64,000 nt of DNA from Vanessa cardui. Its lineage: Eukaryota > Arthropoda > Insecta > Lepidoptera > Nymphalidae. Positions within the stretch are counted from its first letter, which is position 1. The number at the start of each line of letters is the position of its first letter. Below the pieces are notes generated by a model. The model was not told the origin of the DNA. It worked only from the letters and a program-made list of their open reading frames with translations, and did no database searches. This document shows positions 54,296-64,000 of the stretch, in pieces. Made by a program: the position numbers and the translations under genes. The DNA is taken from contig NC_061129.1 of NCBI RefSeq assembly GCF_905220365.1, forward strand, positions 3,534,803-3,598,802, in the 5' to 3' direction.

Positions 54296-54573
54296 TATGT
54301 AGAACATTAAAACAATATAATTACTACATTTATCTATTAATTTTTTTTTAATTGGCGGACGCAAAAATTTAATGCAATATATTTTTAGACGAATTATCTG
54401 AAAGAAACAAATATCCGTAGCAATGTACTGAAATATATGAAATAAAATCCAAGCTATTCGCCAACAACTACAACTGAATTGATCGTAGTATGGAGGAATA
54501 AGGGTCATGTTGTGATGAAGGTTTTAAGCTTGGAGTTAGGGAACGATGAAAGAAACGTTAGATGGGCTGTATG

Positions 54574-54730
54574 AAAGATGCTTATCGTCTCGCTACAAGG
54601 AATTTTACTTGTGAGATGACGTCAGAGAAGTATGGAAGAAGACATGCTGCACCGACTCCAAATAAAATTTGATGATGTCTTGACTTTTTGTTTTGGGCGT
54701 CATCACGTGTTAAACTACAACGCGAATGGA
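54574..54730 (+). repeat. Duplicated retroelement segment, copy 1
   Basis: AAAGATGCTTATCGTCTCGC, GTGAGATGACGTCAGAGAAG, TATGGAAGAAGACATGCTGC, ACCGACTCCAAATAAAATT. One frame reads a basic peptide (EMTSEKYGRRHAAPTPNKI), possibly the C-terminus of a LINE ORF. Copy 2 begins 412 bases later. Confidence 0.6.
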
Positions 54731-54785
54731 TCTAGCTTAGACAAAATCTACGATTCAAGATCTATCTATTTTATAAGCAGTGTGA

Positions 54786-54975
54786 TCTCGGCTTTGATCT
54801 TATTTTTTATAAACTCAAACTCAAACTCAAACTCAAATTGCTTTATTCAATAGTAGTATTACACTTTCTTATTGATTGTCAATTGAAACAGTACCACCGG
54901 TTCGGTAAAGAAAATATCCTGACCTGAGAAGAACCGACGAAAGAAACTCAGCGGGGTTTTTTGTCTCATGTATTA
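54786..54975 (-). repeat. 5'-truncated copy of the 15-kb LINE
   Basis: Complement shows the TTTGAG repeats, TTGAATAAAGCAATTTGAGT, CAATCAATAAGAAAGTGTAA, CCGAACCGGTGGTACTG, CTCAGGTCAGGATATTTTCT and CCGCTGAGTTTCTTTCGTCG: nearly identical to 15280-15460. Only the last 190 bases are present. Confidence 0.92.
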
Positions 54976-54985
54976 TAAGAGAGAG

Positions 54986-55137
54986 AAAGATGCTTATCGT
55001 CTCGCTACCGATACTTGTGAGATGACGTCAGAGAAGTATGGAAGAAGACATGCTGCACCGACTCCAAATAAAATTGAGATAAGGGCAGGAGGATGATGAT
55101 GTCTTATGACCTTTAGTTTTGAGCTTAAATCACGTTT
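54986..55137 (+). repeat. Duplicated retroelement segment, copy 2
   Basis: Repeats copy 1 with small indels and continues GATAAGGGCAGGAGGATGAT, an ATG-rich end typical of some RTE-type LINE tails. It is interrupted at 55138 by another LINE end and seems to resume at 55388 (AAACTACAACGTGAATGAAT). Confidence 0.6.
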
Positions 55138-55387
55138 TTTTTTTATTTAAAAAATAAGCTTTATTCAAGTAAGCTTTTACAAGCACTTTTGAATCGTCAT
55201 TTTACAATTAAGCGAAGCTACCACCTGTTCAGAAAGTAGATTCTACCGAGAAGAATCGGCAAGAAACTAGTTACTCTTTTTTAACATTTAAAAAATTCAA
55301 AGTCATGTTAGTTAAATACAATTATTGAAATTAATATATCCTGCTTGGAAGTCAACAGGTATTAACTCCACGATTTTTTATCATCTA
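55138..55387 (-). repeat. Truncated LINE 3' end (TTTTGA-tail type), nested
   Basis: Poly-T start, then AATAAGCTTTATTCAAGTAA, GCTTTTACAAGCACTTTTGA, GAAGCTACCACCTGTTCAGA, ACCGAGAAGAATCGGCAAGA, GCTTGGAAGTCAACAGGTAT and TTAACTCCACGATTTTTTAT. Confidence 0.88.
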
Positions 55388-55929
55388 TAAAACTACAACG
55401 TGAATGAATCGATTCGAAACTGACCAATCGATTCGAAATCGTTCATCAATCGTTATCGCTATGTTGATATTCCATTGATCCTCCCCCCATCTATATAATG
55501 GCCAGTAAAGCGGGGTAACAGCTAGAATAATAATATGTGATAAAGTTTACGTACATAATATTAAAGTTACAAACTTACGTAACCGTTGCCGGGTGTTATC
55601 AGATTGGCAAACTTCCAATCGAAGCACGGAAACGGAAGGTACACGAGTTTCGTATGACTTGCTACTTTGTTGCATTTCATAAACATAGATTAAATATTAT
55701 TAAAAAATATATAGAAAATGCGAAAAGGTTATATAAAAGCAATACGGACTATGAATACTGGATGTTTTATTTAAAGCATATAACTTGTCGCTTGCGGTTT
55801 TATGGACGAAGTGTTTTGTAGTCAGTTTTCACCAAATTTTATCAAATTTGGCGCAGTGGTTAAGCCATGGTGGCAGTGTAAAAAACAGACCTAAAGACAT
55901 ACGAGTTACTTTAACATTAAATATTGATC

Positions 55930-56420
55930 AAAACCAAAACCAAAATAAACTTTATGCAAGTAGCCTTTTACAAGCACTTTTGAATCGTCATTTTACAATT
56001 AAGTGAAGTACCACCGGTTCAGAAAGTAGATTCTACCGAGAAGAACCGGCAAGAACTCAGTAGTTACTCTTTTTCAAAATTAAAAAAAATTCGTCTTATT
56101 AGTCAAATTCAGTTATACATGTATGTAATGTATCCTGCTTGGAAGTCAACAGATATTAACTCCACGCTTTTTAAACATCTATCAAATCTTGTATCTAATA
56201 ATATGCCTTTTTTACCAATGTATTTTTTACAAACGATTTGAATTTACGAAGCAGCAAAGTGAAAAATGTCTGCGGAATTTTATTATATAAACGGATACCT
56301 TGTCTCAAGAAGGATTTATTAACTTTGCGAAGTCGGAAACTTGGCGTTATAAGCTTATCCTTACTTAAGGTATAGGTACTGTGCATAAGGCACATAGTAC
56401 AATGATTATCACTGATTTTA
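55930..56420 (-). repeat. Truncated LINE: ORF2 C-terminus plus 3' end
   Basis: The 3' end at the left (AAAACCAAAACCAAAATAAA tail, GAAGTACCACCGGTTCAGAA, ACCGAGAAGAACCGGCAAGA) is followed on the minus strand by an ORF2 end at 56395-56195 (starts MCLMHSTYTL; contains KLITPSFRL, SFLRQGIRLYNKIP, KSFVKNTLVKKAYY). It aligns with HKLVTPVTRL and IRFYNRIPESV of the RT ORF at 15 kb. Confidence 0.88.
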
Positions 56421-56424
56421 TCAA

Positions 56425-57595
56425 AATGATCAATGTTACTGTGAATGTGGATAAGTTCACGTTTATTATACGTTATTTATTATTTTTTACTAATTTATAA
56501 ACCTTTGGTAGGTTTTGTTTTGATTTGATTTCATTTCATTTTAAGCTGACGTCTGATCGCACGTTTTAAATTTGTCTATATATAGCCAAAATAAAGTTAT
56601 TTAAATGTTTTCAGTGTATTTTATGCAAATCCTTGTCGGACTAGACTAGACTAGAATACATATATTTACCTGTTTACTTATAGGACATTGTTTAATTTGG
56701 GCGGAGAACACACTAAGCCATCATGTAATATTCTTGTCCTTAAATTAATAAAGAGAAAAGGGTCTTAGTTATATATAAGGTTATATATATAACAATATCT
56801 GAGCGTAGAACCGGGATAACTTACCCCGCAATTTGCAGAACAATGTGACTATTAAATTATGTAGATAATATGTAAGAAAAAAGTAATATCAGCTAGTTAG
56901 TAATCATTTTTGAATACTTTATCGTCGATACATATTGGATGGAAAGGACTCGTTGATCAAACCATACATTTTGGTAGACAAATATTTTTTCAAATAACTT
57001 AGATAATTATCTTCAGATTTAATAAAAAAAAAGTTTTGAGAATCATCAAATCGGATCATTTTATATAATATACATTTTTTGTTATCTGTGTTAGCTACCA
57101 CAATCGAGTTTTCGTACAGAAAATTATTAACTGACCATAGCTACTCACGAAAAATTATCTTCATAATAATCAAGTGTCAAAATGGACCATGACTATAGAT
57201 CCTGGACTATATTGTAAAGTTTATGAGAAAAAATTCCCACCCAAAGTTTATGAGAAAAAAATGCCACGAGTAAGTCCATACAGATTAAAAATACCTCTGT
57301 AATATGCAATACTTACCCGACTTGAACGGCTTACGTAAGTTCTACGAGGTTATACAAACTTTTATTACGCTGGCGGAGGTCCAGCTGGATTCAGAAACAA
57401 GTGTGCCAATGTAGAACACGCCTAATTTAATTGTAGACTAAATTATTAGGTTAGCCTCTCCAAATTATTCCAAGCTACTTAACTCGAGCGGTTGTTTCTA
57501 TACTTCGTGAGCAATTTTTATATTTTACGTTTAAAATATCAAATTTTTAGAAAACAAATACCAATGTATTATGATTTTTTACTAAACTCTTATCC
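56425..57595. other. Sequence without recognised features
   Basis: A short direct repeat AAAGTTTATGAGAAAAAA occurs at 57213 and 57244. No gene recognised. Confidence 0.35.
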
Positions 57596-57597
57596 CC

Positions 57598-57765
57598 TAT
57601 TTTATGTCCTCAGGGGTGGAATGCATCAGAATACTTTCTTAGATGCCTACGTCATAACATGCCATGGCAAATTTCAGCCCGATCCTGCCAGTGATTTGGG
57701 CTGTGCGTTGATAGATTACTATATCAGTCAGTCAGGCACCTTTGAGTTACATATATTTAAGTAAT
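57598..57765 (-). repeat. Short dispersed repeat family P
   Basis: GGGGTGGAATGCATCAGAAT, TTCTTAGATGCCTACGTCAT, CATGGCAAATTTCAGCCCGA and TGGGCTGTGCGTTGATAGAT match, in complement, a lepidopteran repeat that ends with the GTAGATATCCGCTAAGAA-type block of 30180-30345. It looks like an exon after CTCAG but is repeat-derived. Confidence 0.55.
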
Positions 57766-58431
57766 AATTATTCTCATTATAAAAAATAATTGTATAATAT
57801 TATAAAATATTATTGTATTTATTTATCATATATACAAAATTTTAAATACATAGTCTAACTCTTATAATCCGATAGAAAAACGATCTGACCCAAGTAAAAA
57901 CAGGTGCAAGACGCTTGATCTGAGAATAGAACACCGAAAAATGCGTTTTCCGGCGTGCTACTGAAAAAAGCATTTACAGAATAGCCCAATAACTTGAATT
58001 TGGTCGACCTAGGACTTATAAGCTGGACCAATAAAACCTATATATTAGACAACGAGGCAATTAACAGAATAATGAAATAATAACAAGAAACTAATTATGA
58101 TGTTAACAATGAAATTTAATTAGAAAAACACTTTGAGTTAGGATATTAATTAATTAAGTTTTCACCTTAACAAGGTTAACTTACGATTTACAGATTAATA
58201 AACGCTATCCAACCTTGGCCTAAAGGAATCTAAGCCGTGAATCGAGCTAATTAGTTCAATGAATATCACGCGATCCTAACATTAAAGCTCTGATGCCAAA
58301 ATGTTATAACACACCCGGATTGAATTCAATATATACTACGACACAATTTAGATGTAGCATCATTCGTAAAACCGATCACATCCGAATTAAACATCCCAAA
58401 TTATCAATATTTATTTATTATGCGAATGTGA

Positions 58432-58728
58432 TCTTGGTGGTAGGGCTTTGTGCAAGCCCGTCTGGGTAGGTACCACCCACTCATCAGTTTTTCTACCGCC
58501 AAATAACAGTACTCAGTATTGTTGTGTTTCGGTTTGAAGGGTGAGTGAGCCAGTGTAACTACAGGCACAAGGGACATAACATCTTAGTTCCCAAAGTTGG
58601 TGGCACATTGATAATGTAAGGAAAAGTTAATATTTCTTGCAGCGTCATTGTCTATGGGTGATGGTTACCACTTACCATCAGGTGGTCTATATGCTCGTCC
58701 GCCAACCAATACCATAAAAAAAAACTTC
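58432..58728 (+). repeat. SINE-like family A, best copy
   Basis: TCTTGGTGGTAGGGCTTTGT, GCAAGCCCGTCTGGGTAGGT, ACCACCCACTCATCAGTTTT, CGCCAAATAACAGTACTCAG, GTGAGTGAGCCAGTGTAACT, ACAGGCACAAGGGACATAAC, GCAGCGTCATTGTCTATGGG, ACTTACCATCAGGTGGTCTA, TATGCTCGTCCGCCAACC and an A tail. Confidence 0.9.
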
Positions 58729-59049
58729 ACACAAATGTAATAACTTGTAATATCATATGACCGAATATATTCGTCAATTTCGACGATTTCACGAGAACCT
58801 ATAGAAAAGAATCGAGAATTTATAGCGACGAATAGCGTCGAATGGCGCGCTGTTTCTATTGGTATAAATCGGCAGTAATCGGTTTCATTGAATTTGCCGA
58901 TGCTACATCTAAGTTGTGTCGTACAATACATATATACTGTAATAAATACACAAAGGTCTAGGTGTTGCCAATTGAATATATAAACAATTTGAATGTCTTT
59001 ATAATTCAATTCTTGGCTTTATAACGACCTTATATAGTACAATACATTT

Positions 59050-59205
59050 AATGTTGAAAAAGAGTAACTACTGAGTTTCCTGTCGGTTCTTCTCGGTATA
59101 ATTTACTTTCCGAACCGGTGGTAGCTTCACTTAAAATAGTTGTTAATTGACGATTCAAAAGTGCTTGTAAAAGCCTACTTGAATAAATATTTTGATTTTG
59201 AATGT
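59050..59205 (+). repeat. Truncated LINE 3' end (TTTTGA-tail type)
   Basis: TTGAAAAAGAGTAACTACTG, AGTTTCCTGTCGGTTCTTCT, CCGAACCGGTGGTAGCTTCA, AAGTGCTTGTAAAAGCCTAC, then AATATTTTGATTTTGA. Confidence 0.88.
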
Positions 59206-60069
59206 TATAAAACTTCTTTGTTTTCTAAATTCGTCAAATAGGTCAAATTATAACAAAAGATAAATCTCTGAAAGACGAAAGGTCACGGTAATTCAATCAT
59301 TACTATAAAAGGATTCAAACCGTTCTGCTGTAAAAGCTATCATTAAAAACAAACAATACCCAACTTTCTTCGGAGTCTGATCTGTTTTATAAAATGTTTT
59401 AATTTTCTCTTATTAAAGATTTTACTTAATAAAATTAGCAATTAAGTGAATATTCCGTTTTAATTAACTTATTTCTAAAAATGGTGATTTATTGAAGCGT
59501 GGCTAGATCTTCAGTTATGAGGCACTTCTAACAATTCATAAATCTGTAATAATCTCTAATAATAAATCTCTAATATTATAAATGCGAGTTCCTCTGTCTG
59601 TGATAAGCCACTGATTTATTCTTTAATTTTGGTACGAGACAATCATGACTCTAATGACGGAATTGAAAAATAATCAAACAATATTTAAGTCCCAAAGCAG
59701 TTTAATCTAAAACTCAATAAAGGATAGCCGCGAGTTAAACTAAATACAAATACAAATTATTAAAATATTGTTTTAGAGCATATTTTAAAATATGGCTTAT
59801 TATAATGTTTCGTAACACTCCGGAATGTATAATGAAAATAAAAAAAAAACTTTAAAACACTTTAACAATAAGCGAAACAAAGCTATGCGGCAAGTGCTTT
59901 AATTAAAATATAAAGTTACCACAACTCTGTAATGAGTAACATTAATGAGCAATGCTAGGCGATGGGATGTAAGCTATGAGGTTTGAGCGTTTACACACAT
60001 TACTAATTATTGTTTTAAGGTTGATCTTCCTGATTCTCCTCACTTAATTAACTCGAAACCTCTAAGATG

Positions 60070-60480
60070 GTAAGGCTCTGTCCAAACCGGTACCAGCTAC
60101 CGGTTGGTACCAGCCTGTCGTCATATATTCTACCAAGCAATACCTAATATTATTGTGTTACAATTTGGAGCGTAAGTGAGTCAGTGTATCAGTCAATAGT
60201 ATATTGGATTGGTTAAGGTTGCCAAGGTGACCAACGTTGGTGGCGCATTGGCCATTTAAGAAATGGTTTAAATTTCTTACAACGATAAAATAATGTAGGC
60301 AGCTATATTTAGTAGTATCATTGTTTTGATTTGAAGCGTTAGTGAGTCAGTACTTACAGGCACAAGAGACATTTTGGATTGGTTAAGTTTGCCAAGTTGG
60401 CCAAGAGTGGTGGCGCATTGACGATGTAGGAAATAGCTTAAATTTCTTACAACGATAAAATAATTTAGGCGCAATACCAA
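60070..60480 (+). repeat. SINE-like family A with internal tandem duplication
   Basis: ATTCTACCAAGCAATACCTA, then AGTGAGTCAGTGTATCAG, ATTGGATTGGTTAAGGTTGC, TGGTGGCGCATTGGCCATTT and AATTTCTTACAACGATAAAA at 60280; the same block order repeats, ending AATTTCTTACAACGATAAAA at 60452. The 154-codon minus ORF here is not a gene. Confidence 0.65.
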
Positions 60481-60883
60481 TGATTTTACGCCAGTATATA
60501 CATTGCTAACTTCAAGCTTATTTAGTGACAATCCTGACGTAAAAATCAACATTATATTCGCTCGAACCAGGGTTTGAACCAACGAGCAATCAGAAGATAA
60601 TATAGCCTTAATATAGAAGGTTTTATAAAAACTATGACTGCCGCCTCTATCTTGACACCGCATCAAGAACTGTATCCTTGGAAAACAATTTACGCAACAC
60701 GAGACGAATTTATTATCACACCACTGCACTGAATATTTCATAAGCAGCTCGAAATGATTTCATTTCCGAGGCAATGCGTTCATATCTTGACACATGAATA
60801 AAACTTCCAAAAAAACGTCTAACTGGTACAGTAGACGTAACAAAAACGTGCATTAAAAATGTTTTAAATTTACTTGATGCCAG

Positions 60884-61075
60884 AGTTTTGTGCAAACATC
60901 TCTGGGTTAGTACTCCCTTATCAAATATTCTGTCGCAGCAGCAATACTTGATATAATTGTGTTCTGGTTTGAAGGGTGAGTGAGAAAGTGTAACTACAGA
61001 TACAAGGGACATAACATCTTTGTTCCCAAGATTGGTGGCGTATTGGCGATGTAAAGATATAGAAATATTTTAAAA
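60884..61075 (+). repeat. SINE-like family A
   Basis: CAGAGTTTTGTGCAAACATC, TCTGGGTTAGTACTCCC, TCTGGTTTGAAGGGTGAGTG, CTACAGATACAAGGGACATA and GATTGGTGGCGTATTGGCGA. ORFs on the minus strand over it are repeat-derived. Confidence 0.8.
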
Positions 61076-61655
61076 AGCGCCAACCCAACAGTAAAACGTT
61101 GCCTGTCAAAACCGTTGGTTCCAACATTGGTGACTGTCGTGCTTAATATGCAGTTATAAATGAATCTCGTATTCGATTAAAGAAATATTTCTTTCGTTAG
61201 AAAACATGTGTAGCCAAACCGCATTTGAGAGTCCCCGCTCCTCATCTCCTTAGCCTATATTTACTTTTATATATTACACTGCAAGCAGTAAATTCCCAAT
61301 CATTCATCAGCTTAAAAGCTTAAAGGCGATGTACAACGGCTTCTACAAATATTTCACGCCAGATTGAATGGCGAAATTCTCGTAACTGTCAAAAATATAT
61401 ACACTCGAATCGAATAACGCTGATAAAATACTATACGTCATAAAATATTTTTTATTTGTTTGTATTTTTTTAAACAAAAATGAATGTTTCTCGTTCTAAA
61501 AACACACTTGAAAAATATGCTTTTTGAAAAATAAATGAAACATTTGATACCGTTTGGTAAGTTTCGTTTAAATATGATGTATGCCTATAAAATAAATACA
61601 AGGCAAAGAACACATTTAAATACGTTTGCTTATACAAAATGCTTTTACAATTGCT

Positions 61656-61858
61656 TAGTACTAGTAGTGCCCGCGGCTTCACTCCCTTTTAGGATGTTGG
61701 ATGTCATGTATCAGGCAAAAAATGGCCTATGTCCATTCTTGGAGTTCAAGTTTGCTTCATACCAAATTTCATCAAATTTGGTTCAGCGGTTTGAAAGATC
61801 GTGAAAGAGCGATAGACAGATTGACAGAGTTACTTTCACATTTATAATATGAATATAC
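61656..61858 (-). repeat. Short dispersed repeat family Q
   Basis: GTACTAGTAGTGCCCGCGGC, TTCACTCCCTTTTAGGATG, CAGGCAAAAAATGGCCTATG, GAGTTCAAGTTTGCTTCATA and CCAAATTTCATCAAATTTGG. Confidence 0.8.
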
Positions 61859-61961
61859 ATATGATTAACTAAGTGTTATCTCGGAATTTCGCACACGGCT
61901 GTTTCACAAAATATTATATCGTAGTGCTCTAATACACACGTTGATACAAACAAACCCTCTC

Positions 61962-61997
61962 TGACACACACACACGCGCGCTCGCACACACATACAT
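61962..61997. repeat. CA/CG simple repeat
   Basis: GACACACACACACGCGCGCT followed by CGCACACACATACATGC. Confidence 0.8.
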
Positions 61998-61999
61998 GC

Positions 62000-63185
62000 A
62001 CTAATATATGAAAACTAAGGTATATATTTAATCAATTATTATTGTTAACCGTTGTATGTGGAAGAGCGGGGTTACCAGTATTACGGGTATAAACCTCTAT
62101 TGGTTGTTGACATTTGCAATACAAAAAATATATAGAAATGTACACAAATATTATTATTTTCATGGTGCAAAGAACCAAACAATCTAAACATATACATACA
62201 TATATGTTTATTCGTATGTAAGCAAAATAACATCAAGATCCGATTGATTTCTCAGCTATTGTTACAATACACTAGTAGCTTTCTTTTTATCTTCAACCAC
62301 AGACTATTTTTCTTAAAGTAATCAATCAATCTATATTTTTGTAGCCAGTATTATTTCATAAATTTTGAGAGACAAAATAGTATTATCTCACATTATCACA
62401 CACTTAATATAATATATACCAACATTCTTTATTTAAATAAAATATAATACATTATTCGAATTGAGAATTGTCGGTGTAATGACGTAAATACAATTTTAAG
62501 AACATATTAAACACGCATAATTATTATCAATTAGTTTAAACACATATTTCGTTGTTAGTCTTATTTGAATCTCATCACAACATATGTTAATAGGAAGAAA
62601 TGATAAACGACCGTCAGCAGAAAAAAATAAAAAATAAATCTGTTTCTTAAGTGGTAACAGTCAGTGTAATTACCGTCGTAATTTATGTGAGACTCGTTTT
62701 GATAAAGGATAGCTTTTATTATTTTCAGACACTTTATATTTCCTACCGAAGGAGGAAGTAAAAAAAGGTTAATCTGAAAAGTATTTAATGTTTCAAAAAC
62801 AAAATTTCTCGAGAGATTTTTCAACGAGAATCTTGGAAGAAATTCATTGGAGCGAATATATTTTATCTTTCTTTGAAATAATTACTAAAACAAATATTTT
62901 AACACAGAGTAAAAAAATAACAAAACGAATTTGATTATTAACAAGAAATAAATGGAGTGTTTTTTTTTTAAATACTGGGTGTACGTAGCTACGTGGTGGT
63001 TTTAGTCTTAACAAAAAATAACATTGTTATAAAATAAAATAGTTCGAGCGTCTGTTACGTGACGTTGCTTCAGAGCTAACGATTTTCGTAAGCCGCTATA
63101 AAATTAAGTGAACAACGCAACAACTCTATTAAGCTTAGCAGAAATGATATAAAACTTAACTTTATGACTTGCCTGACATACAAAA
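62000..63185. other. Sequence without recognised features
   Basis: AT-rich flank or intron; no recognised repeat or exon. Confidence 0.4.
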
Positions 63186-63189
63186 TGTA

Positions 63190-63383
63190 CAGTAGGAGTA
63201 AGAAACCCTTAGTCAGTTTTCTATTTCACTCTTTATCAACTCTTAAACTCTTAGTACCTTTTGGAACTGAAAATCAAATCTTTGCGACGCAATATGTCAT
63301 TCTCGATCGGTAAAGCAGATTATCGCTCATACTGAGCACACGAAAATAGATCTTAAGTTGACGAACCTTTCTTACACCGACTG
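63190..63383 (-). mobile_element. TA-target MITE (Tc1/mariner-like), copy 3
   Basis: Reverse copy: CAGTAGGAGTAAGAAACCCT, AATATGTCATTCTCGATCGG, TAAAGCAGATTATCGCTCAT, ACTGAGCACACGAAAATAGA and, at the right, TTTCTTACACCGACTG. TA precedes the left end; the right side reads TCA. Confidence 0.82.
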
Positions 63384-64000
63384 TCATTAACGTGTTTCTG
63401 ACCAATGACAGAACAAGGCATATTAAGAAGAGTTTAATTTTTTTATGTCAGTTTTAACTAATCACTTGTTCGTTGTAAAAGTTTAAAAAGCTGTTTTCTC
63501 ATAATCCAGACTGTCTTTTTAAATAAAATACGAATAGATTATCAAAGTAAAAAAACACATACTTTTTAAATTTATAATTTTTTTATACACTGTTTTTTTT
63601 TTCTTTTAGTTCTGATAATTACAAAACGTCGAGTATATTTAGCGAAATGGTATTTTTTCCTGACGGATAAATAATGTTATGTGACACGATCTTTTGATAT
63701 GTTGACATCGATTTCATATTTGTGGCAACATGAAAAAAGTAGAGTTTTTGAATTTCTATTATTTTAATCTGTATAAATTTTAATTACAAAAACCAATTCT
63801 CTCAACTATCACCAAAAAATACCAGTTAATATTGTCATATCAATGATGTGCATTTGTAACATTTATAAATTCTAATACAATTTTATATTTACACAAATAT
63901 ATATACCTAGCTGTTATTTGGGACCACCATACTGGATTAGTGATCGCTGTATTATAATTTAAAATATCAAATAATAAGTATCTAAACAATAATTTAAAAT

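Noticed and set aside
57492..57764. Plus ORF of 90 codons with an exon-like start after CTCAG
   Set aside because: The conserved-looking part is a reverse copy of dispersed repeat family P.
60277..61127. Minus-strand ORFs of 154, 98 and 68 codons
   Set aside because: They run through family A repeats and AT-rich spacer, with no domain and no splice support.

Overview
The window is AT-rich, intron-dominated insect DNA, almost certainly from a lepidopteran (butterfly or moth). The main evidence is the repeat content. It holds tRNA-headed SINEs, many 5'-truncated LINE ends with TTTGAG or TTTTGA tails, short repeats seen across lepidopteran genomes, and a fragment of the lepidopteran YqaJ/SWIM-type gene family. 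It has no bacterial operon structure, rRNA, CRISPR array or true tRNA gene. Species cannot be named from the sequence.

Host gene: one large gene runs on the minus strand through about 899-42296. I rebuilt seven exons from splice sites and reading phase: 42296-42193, 29998-29816, 28257-28063, 27957-27781, 10272-10177, 5716-5632 and 980-899. Joined, they give one open frame of 306 residues plus a TAG stop. The frame encodes the C-terminal half of a SUEL (galactose/rhamnose-binding lectin) domain, a complete CUB domain, a complete sushi/CCP domain, an acidic stalk, one transmembrane helix and a 30-35-residue cytoplasmic tail. The product should be a type I cell-surface adhesion or receptor protein. 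The N-terminal exons (signal peptide and first half of SUEL) were not securely found and may lie beyond 42.3 kb or outside the window. Introns are about 12.2, 1.6, 0.1, 17.5, 4.5 and 4.7 kb.

Mobile DNA: nearly everything else recognisable is repeat. The 17.5-kb intron carries a nearly full-length non-LTR retrotransposon (about 11481-15462), antisense to the gene. It has a 111-bp repeat near its 5' end, a small ORF, an endonuclease domain, a reverse transcriptase domain (split by one frameshift) and a TTTGAG tail. At least a dozen truncated relatives of its 3' end are spread over 22-59 kb. Three SINE or SINE-like families, two short degenerate families with RTE-like ends, a TA-flanked 192-bp MITE with three copies, and several fold-back elements fill much of the rest. 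An intron-containing fragment of a YqaJ/SWIM-family gene lies at 7390-8095.

Layout: 1-1.0 kb last exon and 3' flank; 1-10 kb introns with old SINEs and the YqaJ fragment; 10-27.8 kb large intron with the LINE; 27.8-30 kb CUB and sushi exons; 30-42 kb SINE/LINE-rich intron; 42.2 kb SUEL exon; 42.3-64 kb upstream intron or flank, repeat-rich, with one promoter-like GC-rich island near 51.2 kb.
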